Positions 24,426 through 33,318 of a DNA stretch of 64,000 nt are shown in pieces; position 1 is the first letter of the stretch; each line of letters begins with the position of its first letter. The notes beneath the pieces are model-generated. The model had not been told where the DNA came from, made no database searches, and worked only from the letters and a program-made list of their open reading frames with translations. Location of the stretch: NCBI GenBank assembly GCA_035517495.1, contig DATIYT010000139.1, positions 1-64,000 of the forward strand, in the 5' to 3' direction. Position numbers and translations under genes: made by a program. Source of the DNA: DASZHJ01 sp035517495 (lineage in GTDB: Bacteria; Pseudomonadota; Alphaproteobacteria; ATCC43930; CGMCC-115725).

Positions 24426-24699
24426 CTCCGTGAAGGCGGTTCAGTCACGACTTGGTGGAGCATACCGCACGAGACCGCGACCTATCGCTGAGTCACTTGT
24501 TAAGGCGGTCCAGCTAGATGTAGACGACTGGCGTGGTGAACAGGAGCGGTAAATGTGCGGGCCGTGAAATGCATATAAGGTATCAGGCGACGGATTGTTG
24601 TCGCCAAAGCCCTATCCTGCGGATCGCGCGCGAGTGTTATCGAACGGTGCGAAGGGGGCGATAGCCAAAGAAAGGACCGCGGGGGAAAAGGAGGCAGCC

Positions 24700-25380
24700 A
24701 TGTCGATCAGCCGACGAGCTGGACGCGCGCGGTTGCTTGCGACGGCGTTGGGAGTAAGCGTTGCCGCTTTTGCCTTGCCGGCGCGAGCACAGGTTGAGGG
24801 ATATGCGGCGGACTATTGTGAACCACCTGCCGGAACCAAGCTCCTTTACACCAATCGCGCCTACGAGATCGAACCAAAGTCGGTCGATGAACCGCCGCTC
24901 TACTACACCTATAAAATTCTCACTCCCTCGGGTCGCTCGCAGCATGTGGATCGCCTCAGCCAATTCATGTTCGACGACGGAACGGACCAATGGGATGTGG
25001 AGACGCAGGCGGACCAGATTCTCGGCTTTTGGCCATTGTGGCCAGGCAAGCAACTCACCATTCAAAGAGTCGATCGGCAAACCGGCGTTACCGCGGAAGT
25101 GACGTTCACGGTGCTAGGTCTGGATCCGATCCGCGCCGGGTCGCGTCTTCACAACAGTTGGAAGATTCGTCGTATCGACAACATGAGCAACGGCACGCAC
25201 TTCTACCAGTTTCTTTGGTACGCGCCCGGGCTCTGCACGCTCTCCGCATTCACGGATTCTCAGCACCGTCTCGTGCGTCTGCTGCAAGTCCTGGAGCCCG
25301 GCGATCGCGATTACGACCGGGCGCTCAAGGTGAAGGATCACCATCTCTATTTTGCCGACAACGATGAGATGGTGAAGTAG
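24700..25380 (+). CDS. Hypothetical exported protein
   Basis: A 226-residue protein with an Arg-rich signal peptide (MSISRRAGRARLLATALGVSVAAFALPARA), then QVEGYAADYCEPPAGTKLLYTNRAYEI and a soluble domain with several Trp and two Cys (YCEPP, GLCTLSAF). Ribosome binding site AAGGAGG is six bases before the ATG; the longer frame from 24595 is rejected. No recognised family. Single gene between the cyclase and the DUF1330 gene. Confidence 0.75.
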   Translation: MSISRRAGRARLLATALGVSVAAFALPARAQVEGYAADYCEPPAGTKLLYTNRAYEIEPKSVDEPPLYYTYKILTPSGRSQHVDRLSQFMFDDGTDQWDVETQADQILGFWPLWPGKQLTIQRVDRQTGVTAEVTFTVLGLDPIRAGSRLHNSWKIRRIDNMSNGTHFYQFLWYAPGLCTLSAFTDSQHRLVRLLQVLEPGDRDYDRALKVKDHHLYFADNDEMVK

Positions 25381-25625
25381 GGCGAGTGCTGATTGAGTTC
25401 CATTACGCGAGTTGGAAGCGAGAATTGGCGAGGAGTGATCGCGGGACTCCGTTTTCCCTCACGAAGTAGTGGGGGCATTCACTTGCCAAACAGATTGACG
25501 GTGGTCATGGAGGATGATGCGCAAGTGCGTTTTGCCGGTCCCATGGGCAAGCGCAGCAGGCGCGAGGTGACGTGCCGCACCGTAACGTGTAGGTTGGGCA
25601 CGCATGACGGATTTGGAGGACATCG

Positions 25626-25919
25626 ATGCCGAAGGGGTACTGGATTACTTTCTATCGCAAGATCTCCGATCCCACTGCGCTCGCGGAATACGCGAAACTC
25701 GCGGGTCCGGCCGTGACCAAGAACGGCGGCCGTTTCCTGGCGCGCGGCGGCACCGTCAGAACCTACGAGCAAGGGATCGCTCAGCGCACCATTGCGATTG
25801 AGTTCGACAGCGTCGAAAAGGCAATCGCGGCGCACGACAGCCCGGAATACAAAAAAGCCCTGGATGCATTGGGCAACACCTGCGAACGAGACATGCGGAT
25901 CGTCGAAGGCGTGGACTGA
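25626..25919 (+). CDS. DUF1330 family protein
   Basis: A 97-residue protein with the DUF1330 pattern: GYWITFYRKISDPTALAEYAKLA at the N-terminus, KNGGRFLARGGTVRTYEQG, and TIAIEFDSVEKAIAAHDSPEYKKALDAL. These are small dimeric ferredoxin-like alpha/beta barrel proteins of uncertain function in rhizobia and other proteobacteria. GGAGG seven bases before the ATG supports the start. No operon partner. Confidence 0.93.
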   Translation: MPKGYWITFYRKISDPTALAEYAKLAGPAVTKNGGRFLARGGTVRTYEQGIAQRTIAIEFDSVEKAIAAHDSPEYKKALDALGNTCERDMRIVEGVD

Positions 25920-26172
25920 CACCGCTCATCCGCGTGACCTGAGTTTTTGAGGCGGCGTCCTATCCGATTGAAAGAGCAAGAATTCTTTTGCAGGGATCAG
26001 CCGTGAGAAATTATTAAGCGCCCATCACCACGCATCGCTGTGGATGGTGCCGGTGGAAAGAGCTGGCCTCAGCCGATACCATGAGTGCTGCGCCGTTGAC
26101 ACGCGAACCGCACGGAATAAATCGCATCACGAAAGTTTGATCGTCGCGCCGGCGTGGGTAGGTTCTGGTCTC

Positions 26173-26673
26173 ATGATCGATCCGACACCTGTTGCTGCGA
26201 ATGCTCCTCGAGTAAAGGGGGTCGTTACGCTCCAACGGCCGCACGATGGCGACTACCTCAATCTCTTGCGTCTATGGGAATTGAAACGAGGGGCTCGCCT
26301 GATGCCCTCGCGCGCGGACTTCGATCCCGCCGAGCTGACGACGCTCCTGCGCGACATTTTCCTCGTCGATGTATTGCCGCCTCCGGCGCATTATCGCTTC
26401 CGCCTGATGGGCGAGAACGTGGTGAGCTTTCACGGCGGCAATTTCAGCGGCAAGACGTTCGTGGAGTGTTTTGAACCGCGATCCGCGGCCTTGCTCATAG
26501 CGCTTTTTGATTCGGTCGTGGAAGGTCGCGCTCCAATCTTTCGTACCGGCGAGGCGTATTGGTGGAGCGACAAGAAGTACAGTGCATTCGAGTGTTGCTA
26601 CTTCCCGCTCTCTGCCGACGGCCGAGACGTCAACATGGTGATCGGGGCGATGAGATTTCCGAGGCGACACTGA
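26173..26673 (+). CDS. PAS-domain protein (PAS_5 type)
   Basis: A 166-residue cytoplasmic protein made almost wholly of one PAS_5-type domain: YLNLLRLWELKRGARLMPSRADFDPAEL at the N-terminus, a strand-loop FLVDVLPPPAHYRFRLMGENVV, then GKTFVECFEP and YFPLSADGRDVNMVIGAM. These single-domain proteins are numerous in Rhizobiales and are taken as small sensors without an output domain. I prefer the ATG at 26173 because residues before it look non-coding; a longer frame begins at 26044. Confidence 0.85.
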   Translation: MIDPTPVAANAPRVKGVVTLQRPHDGDYLNLLRLWELKRGARLMPSRADFDPAELTTLLRDIFLVDVLPPPAHYRFRLMGENVVSFHGGNFSGKTFVECFEPRSAALLIALFDSVVEGRAPIFRTGEAYWWSDKKYSAFECCYFPLSADGRDVNMVIGAMRFPRRH

Positions 26674-26700
26674 GTCCAGGTCGGGCCCCAGGCAGCTTGA

Positions 26701-27099
26701 TCAAGCCATTCGCCTGCGAAAGTGCGTTGCGGCAATGGCATCGAAGGTCCGATAGATCGATGCGGCATCAATGCTGAACAGTGCTTTGCCCCGGCCGCCT
26801 TTCGGCACGGGCCACTCAATGCTGTCGCCGCGCGGACTGGTCTTAACCAGCGAGAACAGTCGTTCATCCCGCAGGGGTCTAAACTCGCGGCCTCTCCGGA
26901 TCACATCGCTGAAGTCAGCGACGATTTCGCGACCGTCGGCGTAAGTAATCCAGAGACCGTAACCTGGCCTGGGTTGAACCGCTGTGACTTTTGGGGTGGG
27001 CGTGTCGATCGCCGAACCGGCATCCCCGCCTGGCAGGCCGCCGGTGGTCCGAGATGGGATTTGATTACGCCCGACAGTTGCGCCCGCAACGCTGCTCAT
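26701..27099 (-). CDS. DUF2442 family protein
   Basis: A 132-residue protein. The N-terminal 45 residues are polar. The rest follows DUF2442: VTAVQPRPGYGLWITYADGREIVADFSDVIRRGREFRPLRDERLFSLV..., with a conserved Trp (SIEWPVPKGG). Such proteins often pair with toxin-like DUF4160 proteins, but no partner is visible. GGGGAGG six bases upstream of the ATG at 27099 sets the start; a Met codon 18 bases earlier precedes that site. Confidence 0.85.
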   Translation of the reverse strand: MSSVAGATVGRNQIPSRTTGGLPGGDAGSAIDTPTPKVTAVQPRPGYGLWITYADGREIVADFSDVIRRGREFRPLRDERLFSLVKTSPRGDSIEWPVPKGGRGKALFSIDAASIYRTFDAIAATHFRRRMA

Positions 27100-27386
27100 C
27101 TGGATCCTCCCCGTCATAGTAGAGAAAGTAACCTTTAGTGATGTGGTTCGGAGTGACGCCAGTCACAGTTGGCCCACCAAATCTTTAGGTTGATCCAATG
27201 TCGGTGGTGGCCCAGCTCGACATTCGACCAACCACCGGTTTGGTTCGGATCGCGCCCGAGAGACAGCCGTGCGGCTGGTGCGTCTCGTTGCCGCTGGAAT
27301 TTCCCGAATTGGTCACATTGCGGCCGCAAGTGAGCGCCATTAACTATGTATCTCCATGGTGAGTTCTTGATCTTGTGTTAACAAAA

Positions 27387-27560
27387 ATGAATGAAGACTT
27401 AACAACGCTGCGCCGGCGAGCGGCTCATTGCCGGCGATTGGCAAACCTGCTCCTGGACCAAAATGCCGCCAGAGAGCTGAGCGCGTTCGCGGCCGAGCTC
27501 GACGCCGAAGTTCAAAGAAGGGAATACGAGGCGGTGGAGCGCCGAGATCACGCGGCCTGA
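27387..27560 (+). CDS. Small hypothetical protein
   Basis: A 57-residue helical protein (MNEDLTTLRRRAAHCRRLAN...) with the RRRAAHCRRLA start that I recall from small rhizobial proteins of unknown function. A TTG at 27375 is a possible alternative start. No close ribosome binding site is strong. The 27100-27386 stretch before it shows no gene. Confidence 0.55.
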   Translation: MNEDLTTLRRRAAHCRRLANLLLDQNAARELSAFAAELDAEVQRREYEAVERRDHAA

Positions 27561-27706
27561 CCTCTGGTTGGGGCCGATCTTGGCTCTGCCGCTGACGGCG
27601 GTTCGGGATCACGCTCGGATCTTCGCAAGTTCTCTCACGAAGGTCGAACTGAAGTCCAATTTTCGAGCGCCAAAACGTCGCATGTGACGCCGGTTACTGA
27701 CAGGCG

Positions 27707-28027
27707 GTGCGCGTGAGCGTACGTACCCGCGCAAGCACGCAATTCAGGGAATTTCCGGTGGGACTGGACCGCGACGCAACGCGCCCGGCGGCAGGCGCAT
27801 TGGGCTGGCACGTCCACTACGAGGTCGGCGGACGCCTGCGCGTGGAGTCGGCGGCAAGCCGAGACGCGGCAATTCACATGGCTCGCGCGCTTCTCAACGA
27901 GAATTTCGATGTGCTTAGGCTCGTTGGCCAGAACGACGGCGAGATCATCAATGCGCAGGAGATCCGATTGCTCTGTGCGAGGACAAAGCGACGGGGTAGG
28001 CGGGGTCCGTACAAGCGACGGGGATGA
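27707..28027 (+). CDS. Hypothetical protein
   Basis: A 106-residue protein with a GTG start. The core reads LGWHVHYEVGGRLRVESAASRDAAIHMARALLNENFDVLRLVGQ, a small alpha/beta unit with a basic C-terminal tail (TKRRGRRGPYKRRG) that could contact nucleic acid. No family recognised. Confidence 0.55.
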   Translation: MRVSVRTRASTQFREFPVGLDRDATRPAAGALGWHVHYEVGGRLRVESAASRDAAIHMARALLNENFDVLRLVGQNDGEIINAQEIRLLCARTKRRGRRGPYKRRG

Positions 28028-28079
28028 CGCCGCGGTCAAAAGTGGCCGTGATTCGCGACCGGGCCTGATATCCGCCGCC

Positions 28080-28283
28080 TCAGCCTCGTGATGAATAAGT
28101 CTTCAGCAGGCGTTCGATCTCCCCAAGACAGCTCTCGACGCGCGCCACCATGTCTGCCGTAGCTTGGGCGGCATCGAATCCCGGCACGCGCACCTCGTGT
28201 CCCGATTTAAGGTACGTAAGTTGCCGCTTTAGCGTTGTGCGAACTGTGATCCAGTCTGCCATTAGATCTTCGGTCGAGATCAT
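28080..28283 (-). CDS. Small hypothetical protein
   Basis: A 67-residue helical protein (MADWITVRTTLKRQLTYLKSGHEVRVPG followed by an amphipathic helix). A ribosome binding site (AAGGGAG) lies just upstream of the first ATG. A second ATG at residue 8 is possible. The composition is protein-like and similar short proteins occur in Bradyrhizobium. No function can be given. Confidence 0.6.
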   Translation of the reverse strand: MISTEDLMADWITVRTTLKRQLTYLKSGHEVRVPGFDAAQATADMVARVESCLGEIERLLKTYSSRG

Positions 28284-28354
28284 CGCGTATCTCCCTTGTC
28301 TGCGAGGCTTCCCTTTTCAAGTGATGGGTTTCGCCGAGGAAATATCTTTGATCA

Positions 28355-28657
28355 TCAAAGTGCCAATGGATTTACGACCGCGTGAATCTTGCTCGCTAAC
28401 CCACCTCGTGACCGGCCCGTTGATTGTCTTCTGTTCCGGGTGATGCAGGCACCGTGTTGGTGCACGCGGACAAAGGACGTGTCGATCACCTGTAGAGCCG
28501 CGTCGTGGGTGCATGCCGGTTCGTTCATAATCTTCCTCCAGGCGCCCGCCCGCTGCCAGCGAACGAAGCGATTGTAGCAGGTAGTGTAGCGACCAAAGCT
28601 GTCCGGTAGGTCCCGCCAAGGCACCCGGATCGAAGCCGACATGAACCGGAAAAACAT
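28355..28657 (-). pseudogene. IS5-family transposase remnant
   Basis: A 100-residue fragment matching the internal part of an IS5-family transposase: VPWRDLPDSFGRYTTCYNRFVRWQRAGAW, then DTSFVRVHQHGACITRNRRQSTGRSRGGL. The N-terminal HTH part and the C-terminal catalytic Asp/Glu part are missing, so it cannot be active. No terminal inverted repeats were identified. It sits just upstream of the first ABC binding-protein gene and marks past insertion. Confidence 0.85.
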
Positions 28658-28782
28658 TGGTCATGGCGGTCCCGAGTTCATGGCAAAACAACGGAAAGGC
28701 CGTGGCACATATTTCTCCAAGCGTTGAGCTTGGCGATCGGATACCCTCGCAATTCGGCGAAGACGCTCACGGAGGTCATCGA

Positions 28783-29781
28783 GTGACGCGGCGGCGCGAT
28801 CTTCTTGCGGGGCTCGGGATAGCAGTGGTTGGGCGCATAGCCGTAGCTGTCGCGCAGACGGCCAATCCGCAAGTCATGCTCGGAACACGTCGAGTCGCGG
28901 CCTGGATTGCGGACTCCGACGATGGCCGGGCCGATTTCGCAGTCTTCCTCACCCGCCTTTCCGAACTCGGCTGGCAGCAGGGCCACAACCTCGAAGTGGC
29001 CGTCCGGCAATGGAATGGCGATGTCACGGCGATGCGGACTCAAGCCGACGAGCTGCTGGCGTGGCGACCCGATGTGATCCTTGCGCAAAGCAACCCGGCT
29101 CTTGCCATCCTGCGGCCGAAGATCGGTCTTGTTCCGACCGTGTTCGTCGCGGTCGCCGATCCCGTCGGTAGCGGTCTCATCGAGAATTTGGCGCGTCCGG
29201 GCGGGAACATTACAGGCTTCACCAATTTCGAACCCACCATGGGCAGCAAGTGGTTGGAGGTGCTAAAGGAGACAGTTCCGCAACTGTCTCGCGTTCTTGT
29301 GCTGATGAACGTCGAAACGCCGGTGCACCAGAAGTTGTGGATGAATCTCTCGGACTCGGCGCCGACGCAGCATGTCGAGGCGGTCGCAGCGCACATTCAT
29401 GATGCGCCTGAGATCGAACAAGCTATCGTCAATTTCGCCAAGGGAGGCGGTGGCGTCGTTGCGCTGCCGCATCCCCTAACCGTGACGCACGCTGCCCTCA
29501 TTATCCGATTGGCGATCGCGAATCGGATGCCGTCATTGTTCGCCTTTGCCACTTACGTCCAGGCTGGCGCGCTCGTGTCCTATGGCATCAGAGCATTGGA
29601 CGAATTTCGCCGTGCGGCTGACTACGTTGATCGCATCCTGCGCGGGGTCAGCCCGTCTCAGCTACCCGTTCAAGGGCCGACCCAATTTGAGCTCGCGATC
29701 AATCTCAAGACTGCAAAAGCGCTCGGTCTTGTGATTCCGCAGAACGTACTCGCGATCGCAGATGAGGTGATCGAACAATAA
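28783..29781 (+). CDS. ABC transporter substrate-binding protein (ABC_sub_bind family)
   Basis: A 332-residue periplasmic binding protein with GTG start, six bases after GGAGGT. The Tat-like leader TRRRDLLAGLGIAVVGRIAVAVAQ precedes the ABC_sub_bind fold: RVAAWIADSDDGRADFAVFLTRLSELGWQQGHNLEVAVR, DVILAQSNPALA, VFVAVADPVGSGLIENLARPGGNITGFTNFE. The family binds amino acids, peptides or aromatic compounds, and the ligand is unknown. No permease or ATPase adjoins. An upstream frame that would lengthen it is rejected as it runs into the transposase remnant. Confidence 0.9.
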   Translation: MTRRRDLLAGLGIAVVGRIAVAVAQTANPQVMLGTRRVAAWIADSDDGRADFAVFLTRLSELGWQQGHNLEVAVRQWNGDVTAMRTQADELLAWRPDVILAQSNPALAILRPKIGLVPTVFVAVADPVGSGLIENLARPGGNITGFTNFEPTMGSKWLEVLKETVPQLSRVLVLMNVETPVHQKLWMNLSDSAPTQHVEAVAAHIHDAPEIEQAIVNFAKGGGGVVALPHPLTVTHAALIIRLAIANRMPSLFAFATYVQAGALVSYGIRALDEFRRAADYVDRILRGVSPSQLPVQGPTQFELAINLKTAKALGLVIPQNVLAIADEVIEQ

Positions 29782-29898
29782 ATTGTGGGAACACCAGCCT
29801 GACGGTCGTTCGTGACCCGAGGCGGAAGTCTGCGCGCGCCTTTGCGGTGATGCACGACGCGACCGCCAATGGTAGGCTCCTGTTTGAGGAGACGGCCA

Positions 29899-30891
29899 AT
29901 GAGACGACGGCGTTTGATTGCGTTTATCGGCATTGCCGGCATCGCGCTTCCGTTTGCTGTGCGTGCCCAGCCAACGCATCCAATTCCGAAGATCGGCTGG
30001 CTTAAGATTCAAGGCCGGTTGCACACACCGGACCAGCTTCAGGCATTCCGTGAAGGTATGAAGGCGCTCGGGCTGATCGAGGGACGCGACTTCGTGCTCG
30101 AAGAACGATATGCCGACGACGATGAGAAACGGCTACCAGGCCTCGCTGACGATCTGATCAACTCAGGCGTAGCCGTTATCGTGGCCACAAGCCAACCTTC
30201 GATCGCCGCGGCCTGGCGCGTAACCAAAAGCATACCGGTGATCGGGCGAATGGTCGACGATCCCGTCGCCGATGGCATGGCTCAGTCACTGGCGCGGCCG
30301 GGCGGCAACGTCACCGGCATTTACACGATGACCGAGGAAATGACCCCAAAGCGGCTGGAGCTGTTGAGGGAGGCCGTACCGTCTATGCGCCGTGTCGGCG
30401 TCCTCATGCGTCAAGATTTTCCGAGCGCGAACATCGCGGGTCGCGATTGGAAGACTGCCGAAGCGGCAGCCCGGCAACTCGCGGTCGAACTCGTCGCGTT
30501 GAATGTCACGACGGAGGCGGAGATCACATCGGCATTCGAAAGGGCATCGAAGAGCAACATTGACGGCATCATGACGTTTCGGAATCCGACGGTCGTGACC
30601 TATCTCGATCTGATCGCCGCTCTCTCACGCAAGCATCGACTGCCCGCCATATTCGACGCGCGCGAATACGTCGAGGCTGGCGGCCTCATGTCTTATGGAC
30701 CCAACATCGACAAAACCTATCAGCAATTGGCCGGCTTCGTGCTGAAGCTTCTGCATGAGATACCCCCTGGGGAGCTTCCGATCGAGGAGCCCCGAACGTT
30801 CGAGCTCGTCATCAACAAGCGAACGGCCGACGATATCGGAGCTTCCCTCCCGCTGAGTCTCTTAAGTCAGGCGGACAAAGTGATCGAATGA
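29899..30891 (+). CDS. ABC transporter substrate-binding protein (ABC_sub_bind family)
   Basis: A 330-residue paralogue of the preceding gene, with a signal peptide (MRRRRLIAFIGIAGIALPFAVRAQP) and the same fold: IGWLKIQGRLHTPDQLQAFREGMKALGLIEGRDF, VIVATSQPSIAAAW, MVDDPVADGMAQSLARPGGNVTGIY. GAGGAGA sits ahead of the ATG. The two genes are 117 bases apart with no transporter partner, a situation frequent in rhizobia where this family is greatly expanded. Function: periplasmic ligand capture for an unlinked permease or for sensing. Confidence 0.9.
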   Translation: MRRRRLIAFIGIAGIALPFAVRAQPTHPIPKIGWLKIQGRLHTPDQLQAFREGMKALGLIEGRDFVLEERYADDDEKRLPGLADDLINSGVAVIVATSQPSIAAAWRVTKSIPVIGRMVDDPVADGMAQSLARPGGNVTGIYTMTEEMTPKRLELLREAVPSMRRVGVLMRQDFPSANIAGRDWKTAEAAARQLAVELVALNVTTEAEITSAFERASKSNIDGIMTFRNPTVVTYLDLIAALSRKHRLPAIFDAREYVEAGGLMSYGPNIDKTYQQLAGFVLKLLHEIPPGELPIEEPRTFELVINKRTADDIGASLPLSLLSQADKVIE

Positions 30892-30932
30892 GAGATCAAA
30901 CGTCGCCGTTAGCAGGTCGCTTTCGGAGCGAA

Positions 30933-30948
30933 GCGGACATTCAACCGG
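30933..30948 (+). repeat. CGGACATTCAA-type intergenic repeat copy
   Basis: GCGGACATTCAACCGG matches the repeat units at 7790-7893. It lies between the stop of the second binding-protein gene and the convergent phosphoribosyltransferase. Confidence 0.45.
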
Positions 30949-30966
30949 ATTTTATGAGTACAGGGC

Positions 30967-31635
30967 CTAGTGGCCGGCGTCCCGACGGGCGACTGCCGCT
31001 GCTGATCGGTCCAAGAGGTCGAGCACCACTTGATCCTCGACCGGGCGAAAGTCGGCGTAGAACATCCCGACAGCGCCGAAATCTTCGGGCGAGAAGAGGC
31101 AGACGATTTCGTCCGCTTCCGGCCTCAAAGATTCGAGTGAGCTCGCTGCGGCTACCGGTACCGCCAGGACGACTTTTGCCGGTCCGCGCTTGCGTGCGGC
31201 GCGAAGCGCGGCGCGCATGGTAGCGCCGGTGGCGATCCCGTCATCGACCACCAGGGCGGTGCGCCCGCGAAGATCGATCGGCGCGCGCCGCCCAAGGTAG
31301 ATCTGCCGTCGATGCTCAATCTCGCGTTGCTGGCGGCCGATCTCCTCGTCGAGATAGTTCTGGGGAACGCCGAGTTCGGCGACGATGTCGGACTCGATGA
31401 CCTTCTCGATGGTCTCGCCATCGGCAATGGCGCCGACCGCAAGCTCTGGCGATAAGGGGTGGCCGATCTTACGCACCAGCAACAAATCGAGCGGCGCCTC
31501 GAGGCTCTGCGCGATTTCGAAACCCACGGGCACGCCGCCTCTCGGCAAGGCCAACACCGCCGGCCGTTGCGTCTTGAAGCGCTGCAGCGCCTTTGCAAGT
31601 CGCTGGCCGGCATCACGGCGGTCCGCAAACAGCAT
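30967..31635 (-). CDS. Phosphoribosyltransferase-domain protein
   Basis: A 222-residue cytoplasmic protein with the type I phosphoribosyltransferase fold: VLALPRGGVPVGFEIAQ near the N-terminus and the PRPP loop VVDDGIATGATMRAAL. A hood-like LLVRKIGHPLSPELAVGAI segment is present. These stand-alone proteins of the PRTase-like group in rhizobia lie in microaerobic stress regulons; substrate unknown. GGGAG six bases before the ATG at 31635 sets the start. It diverges from the phasin-like gene across a FixK/FNR box, which could serve both. Confidence 0.9.
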   Translation of the reverse strand: MLFADRRDAGQRLAKALQRFKTQRPAVLALPRGGVPVGFEIAQSLEAPLDLLLVRKIGHPLSPELAVGAIADGETIEKVIESDIVAELGVPQNYLDEEIGRQQREIEHRRQIYLGRRAPIDLRGRTALVVDDGIATGATMRAALRAARKRGPAKVVLAVPVAAASSLESLRPEADEIVCLFSPEDFGAVGMFYADFRPVEDQVVLDLLDRSAAAVARRDAGH

Positions 31636-31711
31636 CGATTGCTCCCGGGCGGTCAACCGCAAGATGGCTCAGGAACCGCGGCCATGTTGGGCCGCAGTCC
31701 ACTCACCGGGA

Positions 31712-31725
31712 TTGATTTGAATCAA
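31712..31725. promoter_or_regulatory. FixK/FNR-type box
   Basis: TTGATTTGAATCAA is a perfect match to the FixK/FNR consensus TTGAT-N4-ATCAA. It lies 77 bases from the phosphoribosyltransferase start and 100 bases from the phasin-like start, and an A+T-rich TATATT at 31757-31762 could be the -10 of the rightward promoter. It predicts activation under low oxygen. Confidence 0.75.
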
Positions 31726-31825
31726 AACTTGGCCATAGCCTCTCCCTACACAGAACTATATTACTGTAAGGGCCTCTCTTGGCGAGACCCACGACCCGCG
31801 GTCGAGACGTTGGAGGAGGAAATCC

Positions 31826-32221
31826 ATGGACAAGCCGGAAGAAGTCACGGAGCGCGGAGCGCCGGCATTGCCGTTCTTCGGCGACGTCGGCAATTTTAAC
31901 GGGCAGGCGATGCGGTGGGCGATCTGGCCGCTGGAGTTTTGGCTGCAGTGGCAGGCCGACTTGCTGAGGGCGGCTCAGCCTGCGGCGGCGGATTGGATGG
32001 CGCGGCGCCGCGAGGGTACCGAAGCCGCGCTAAAGGCGCTGGAGCGGTTGTGCGCGTGTCATGACGCGCGGGATGTGTCCAAGATCCATAACGAATGGAT
32101 GGAGGACGAGGCCAAGCGCCTTGAATCGGATATGCGCTCGGTGGGCGTGGCTTTCACCTGGCCGCATCAATTTGCCAAGTTGAGCGGGGCAGCCGCGCAG
32201 ATGGAGCGTCCGCCCGCCTAG
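31826..32221 (+). CDS. Phasin-like small protein
   Basis: A 131-residue, mostly helical protein: AMRWAIWPLEFWLQWQADLLR, REGTEAALKALERLCACHDARDVSKIHNEWMEDEAKRLE. Phasins coat polyhydroxybutyrate granules and share this length and helical, coiled-coil pattern, but similarity is not strong, so the name is tentative. GGAGGAAA seven bases upstream supports the start. It is preceded by the FixK/FNR box and divergent from the phosphoribosyltransferase, which suggests a low-oxygen or carbon-storage role. Confidence 0.7.
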   Translation: MDKPEEVTERGAPALPFFGDVGNFNGQAMRWAIWPLEFWLQWQADLLRAAQPAAADWMARRREGTEAALKALERLCACHDARDVSKIHNEWMEDEAKRLESDMRSVGVAFTWPHQFAKLSGAAAQMERPPA

Positions 32222-32342
32222 CGGCGGCTCGGAATCGTAGATTTGTCAATCCGCACCGGGAGTTCTCGGCGGGCGGGGGGCCGGCTTTGCGTCGCTTCAG
32301 CGCGATGCCATCATCGAGCTTCGGGCTCTTGCGGGGGTAGCC

Positions 32343-32699
32343 ATGAAGCGACTTGTGGCGGTGTTCGCGATGTTGACCGTTCTCACGGGGGCGGTCCCGG
32401 TTCCCAACAATGTCGAGGCCGGATTCGAGGAGGTGCGGAGCTATCGCGCCATGTCCGATCCGCTCAAGTTCGAATACGTGAGCGGCGTCATCGATGGGTT
32501 GCTCGTGTCGGTGGCGGCCGGCGCGCCGTCGCGCGCGATGAGCGCGCTCAAGGCTTGTCTCGCCAAGGAGAACATCGTGCAGATCACCGAGATCGTCGAC
32601 AAATTCGTCGACGATCACCCCGAAGACTGGGAGAGCGGCGCGCACGTCATGATTTATCTGGCGCTTGCAAACTATTGTCCGGCGATGGTCGCGAAATAG
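32343..32699 (+). CDS. Rap1a/Tai-like exported protein
   Basis: A 118-residue protein with signal peptide (MKRLVAVFAMLTVLTGAVPVPNNVEA) and a mature part FEYVSGVIDGLLVSVAAG...ALKACLAKENIVQITEIVDKFVDDHPEDWESGAHVMIYLALANYCP, whose pattern (YVxGVxDGL, C, late hydrophobic-YC) fits the Rap1a/Tai immunity-like family. In type VI systems such proteins bind periplasmic amidase effectors; here no effector lies nearby and a general exported role is as likely. Confidence 0.7.
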   Translation: MKRLVAVFAMLTVLTGAVPVPNNVEAGFEEVRSYRAMSDPLKFEYVSGVIDGLLVSVAAGAPSRAMSALKACLAKENIVQITEIVDKFVDDHPEDWESGAHVMIYLALANYCPAMVAK

Positions 32700-32727
32700 C
32701 AGCCTGCGTCTGGCGAGCGCGCCCGCA

Positions 32728-33189
32728 TTACCTAAGCAGCACTTCAAGTTCGGAGAGAAATCCAATCTGACCCCGGTGGATCTTCTGCCGCGCGACCGCG
32801 AGGTCGAACCATTGCGCGCGGTCCACTTCCGGAAATTCCTGGCGCTTGCCGGAATGCGGCGGCCATTCGAGGCTGAAGCTGTTGCTGACGACCGCGCTCG
32901 CATCGAGGTCGCCTTCAAGCGCCCAAGCGTGCACCAGCTTGCCGCTCGCCTGGCGCTGCGGCGTCAGCGGTGTGAAATCGCCCGATGCGGGAAAGCCGGT
33001 TTCCTCCGAGAACTCGCGTATTGCGCGATCGAGCAGCGGCTCGCCCGGCTGCGCCTCGCCTTTCGGAATCGACCAGGCACCCAGGTCCTTGTTGCGCCAG
33101 AAGGGACCGCCGGGGTGCACCAACAATACTTCCGTCGCGCCCCCGTGACGCCGGTAGAGCAGAATTCCCGCACTGATCTTCGGCATGCT
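32728..33189 (-). CDS. Nudix hydrolase
   Basis: A 153-residue hydrolase with a perfect Nudix box (G-x5-E-x7-REFSEETGF starting at GEAQPGE), preceded by SAGILLYRRHGGATEVLLVHPGGPFWRNKD and a GAWSIPKGE strand. It cleaves nucleoside diphosphates linked to another group; the NTP-type PFWRNKD segment is seen in diadenosine or MutT-like proteins. The ATG at 33189 with AAGGGA upstream is preferred; a GTG at 33225 adds 12 residues. It is convergent with the Rap1a-like gene, 28 bases apart. Confidence 0.92.
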   Translation of the reverse strand, partial: SMPKISAGILLYRRHGGATEVLLVHPGGPFWRNKDLGAWSIPKGEAQPGEPLLDRAIREFSEETGFPASGDFTPLTPQRQASGKLVHAWALEGDLDASAVVSNSFSLEWPPHSGKRQEFPEVDRAQWFDLAVARQKIHRGQIGFLSELEVLLR

Positions 33190-33318
33190 TCCCTTGGCGA
33201 TTGCCACCTCGTATCGTCCCGTCACCCGAGAATTGATACTTCCCGATGGGACGCGTTACAAATTTCGCCATCGGCCCTCCCGAGGCACATGGTTGGGCTC
33301 GATGGGCGAGGAGACCAC

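Noticed and set aside
28346..28360. TTTGATCATCAAAG as a FixK box
   Set aside because: Half-sites are separated by one base, not four, and it lies at the edge of the transposase remnant.
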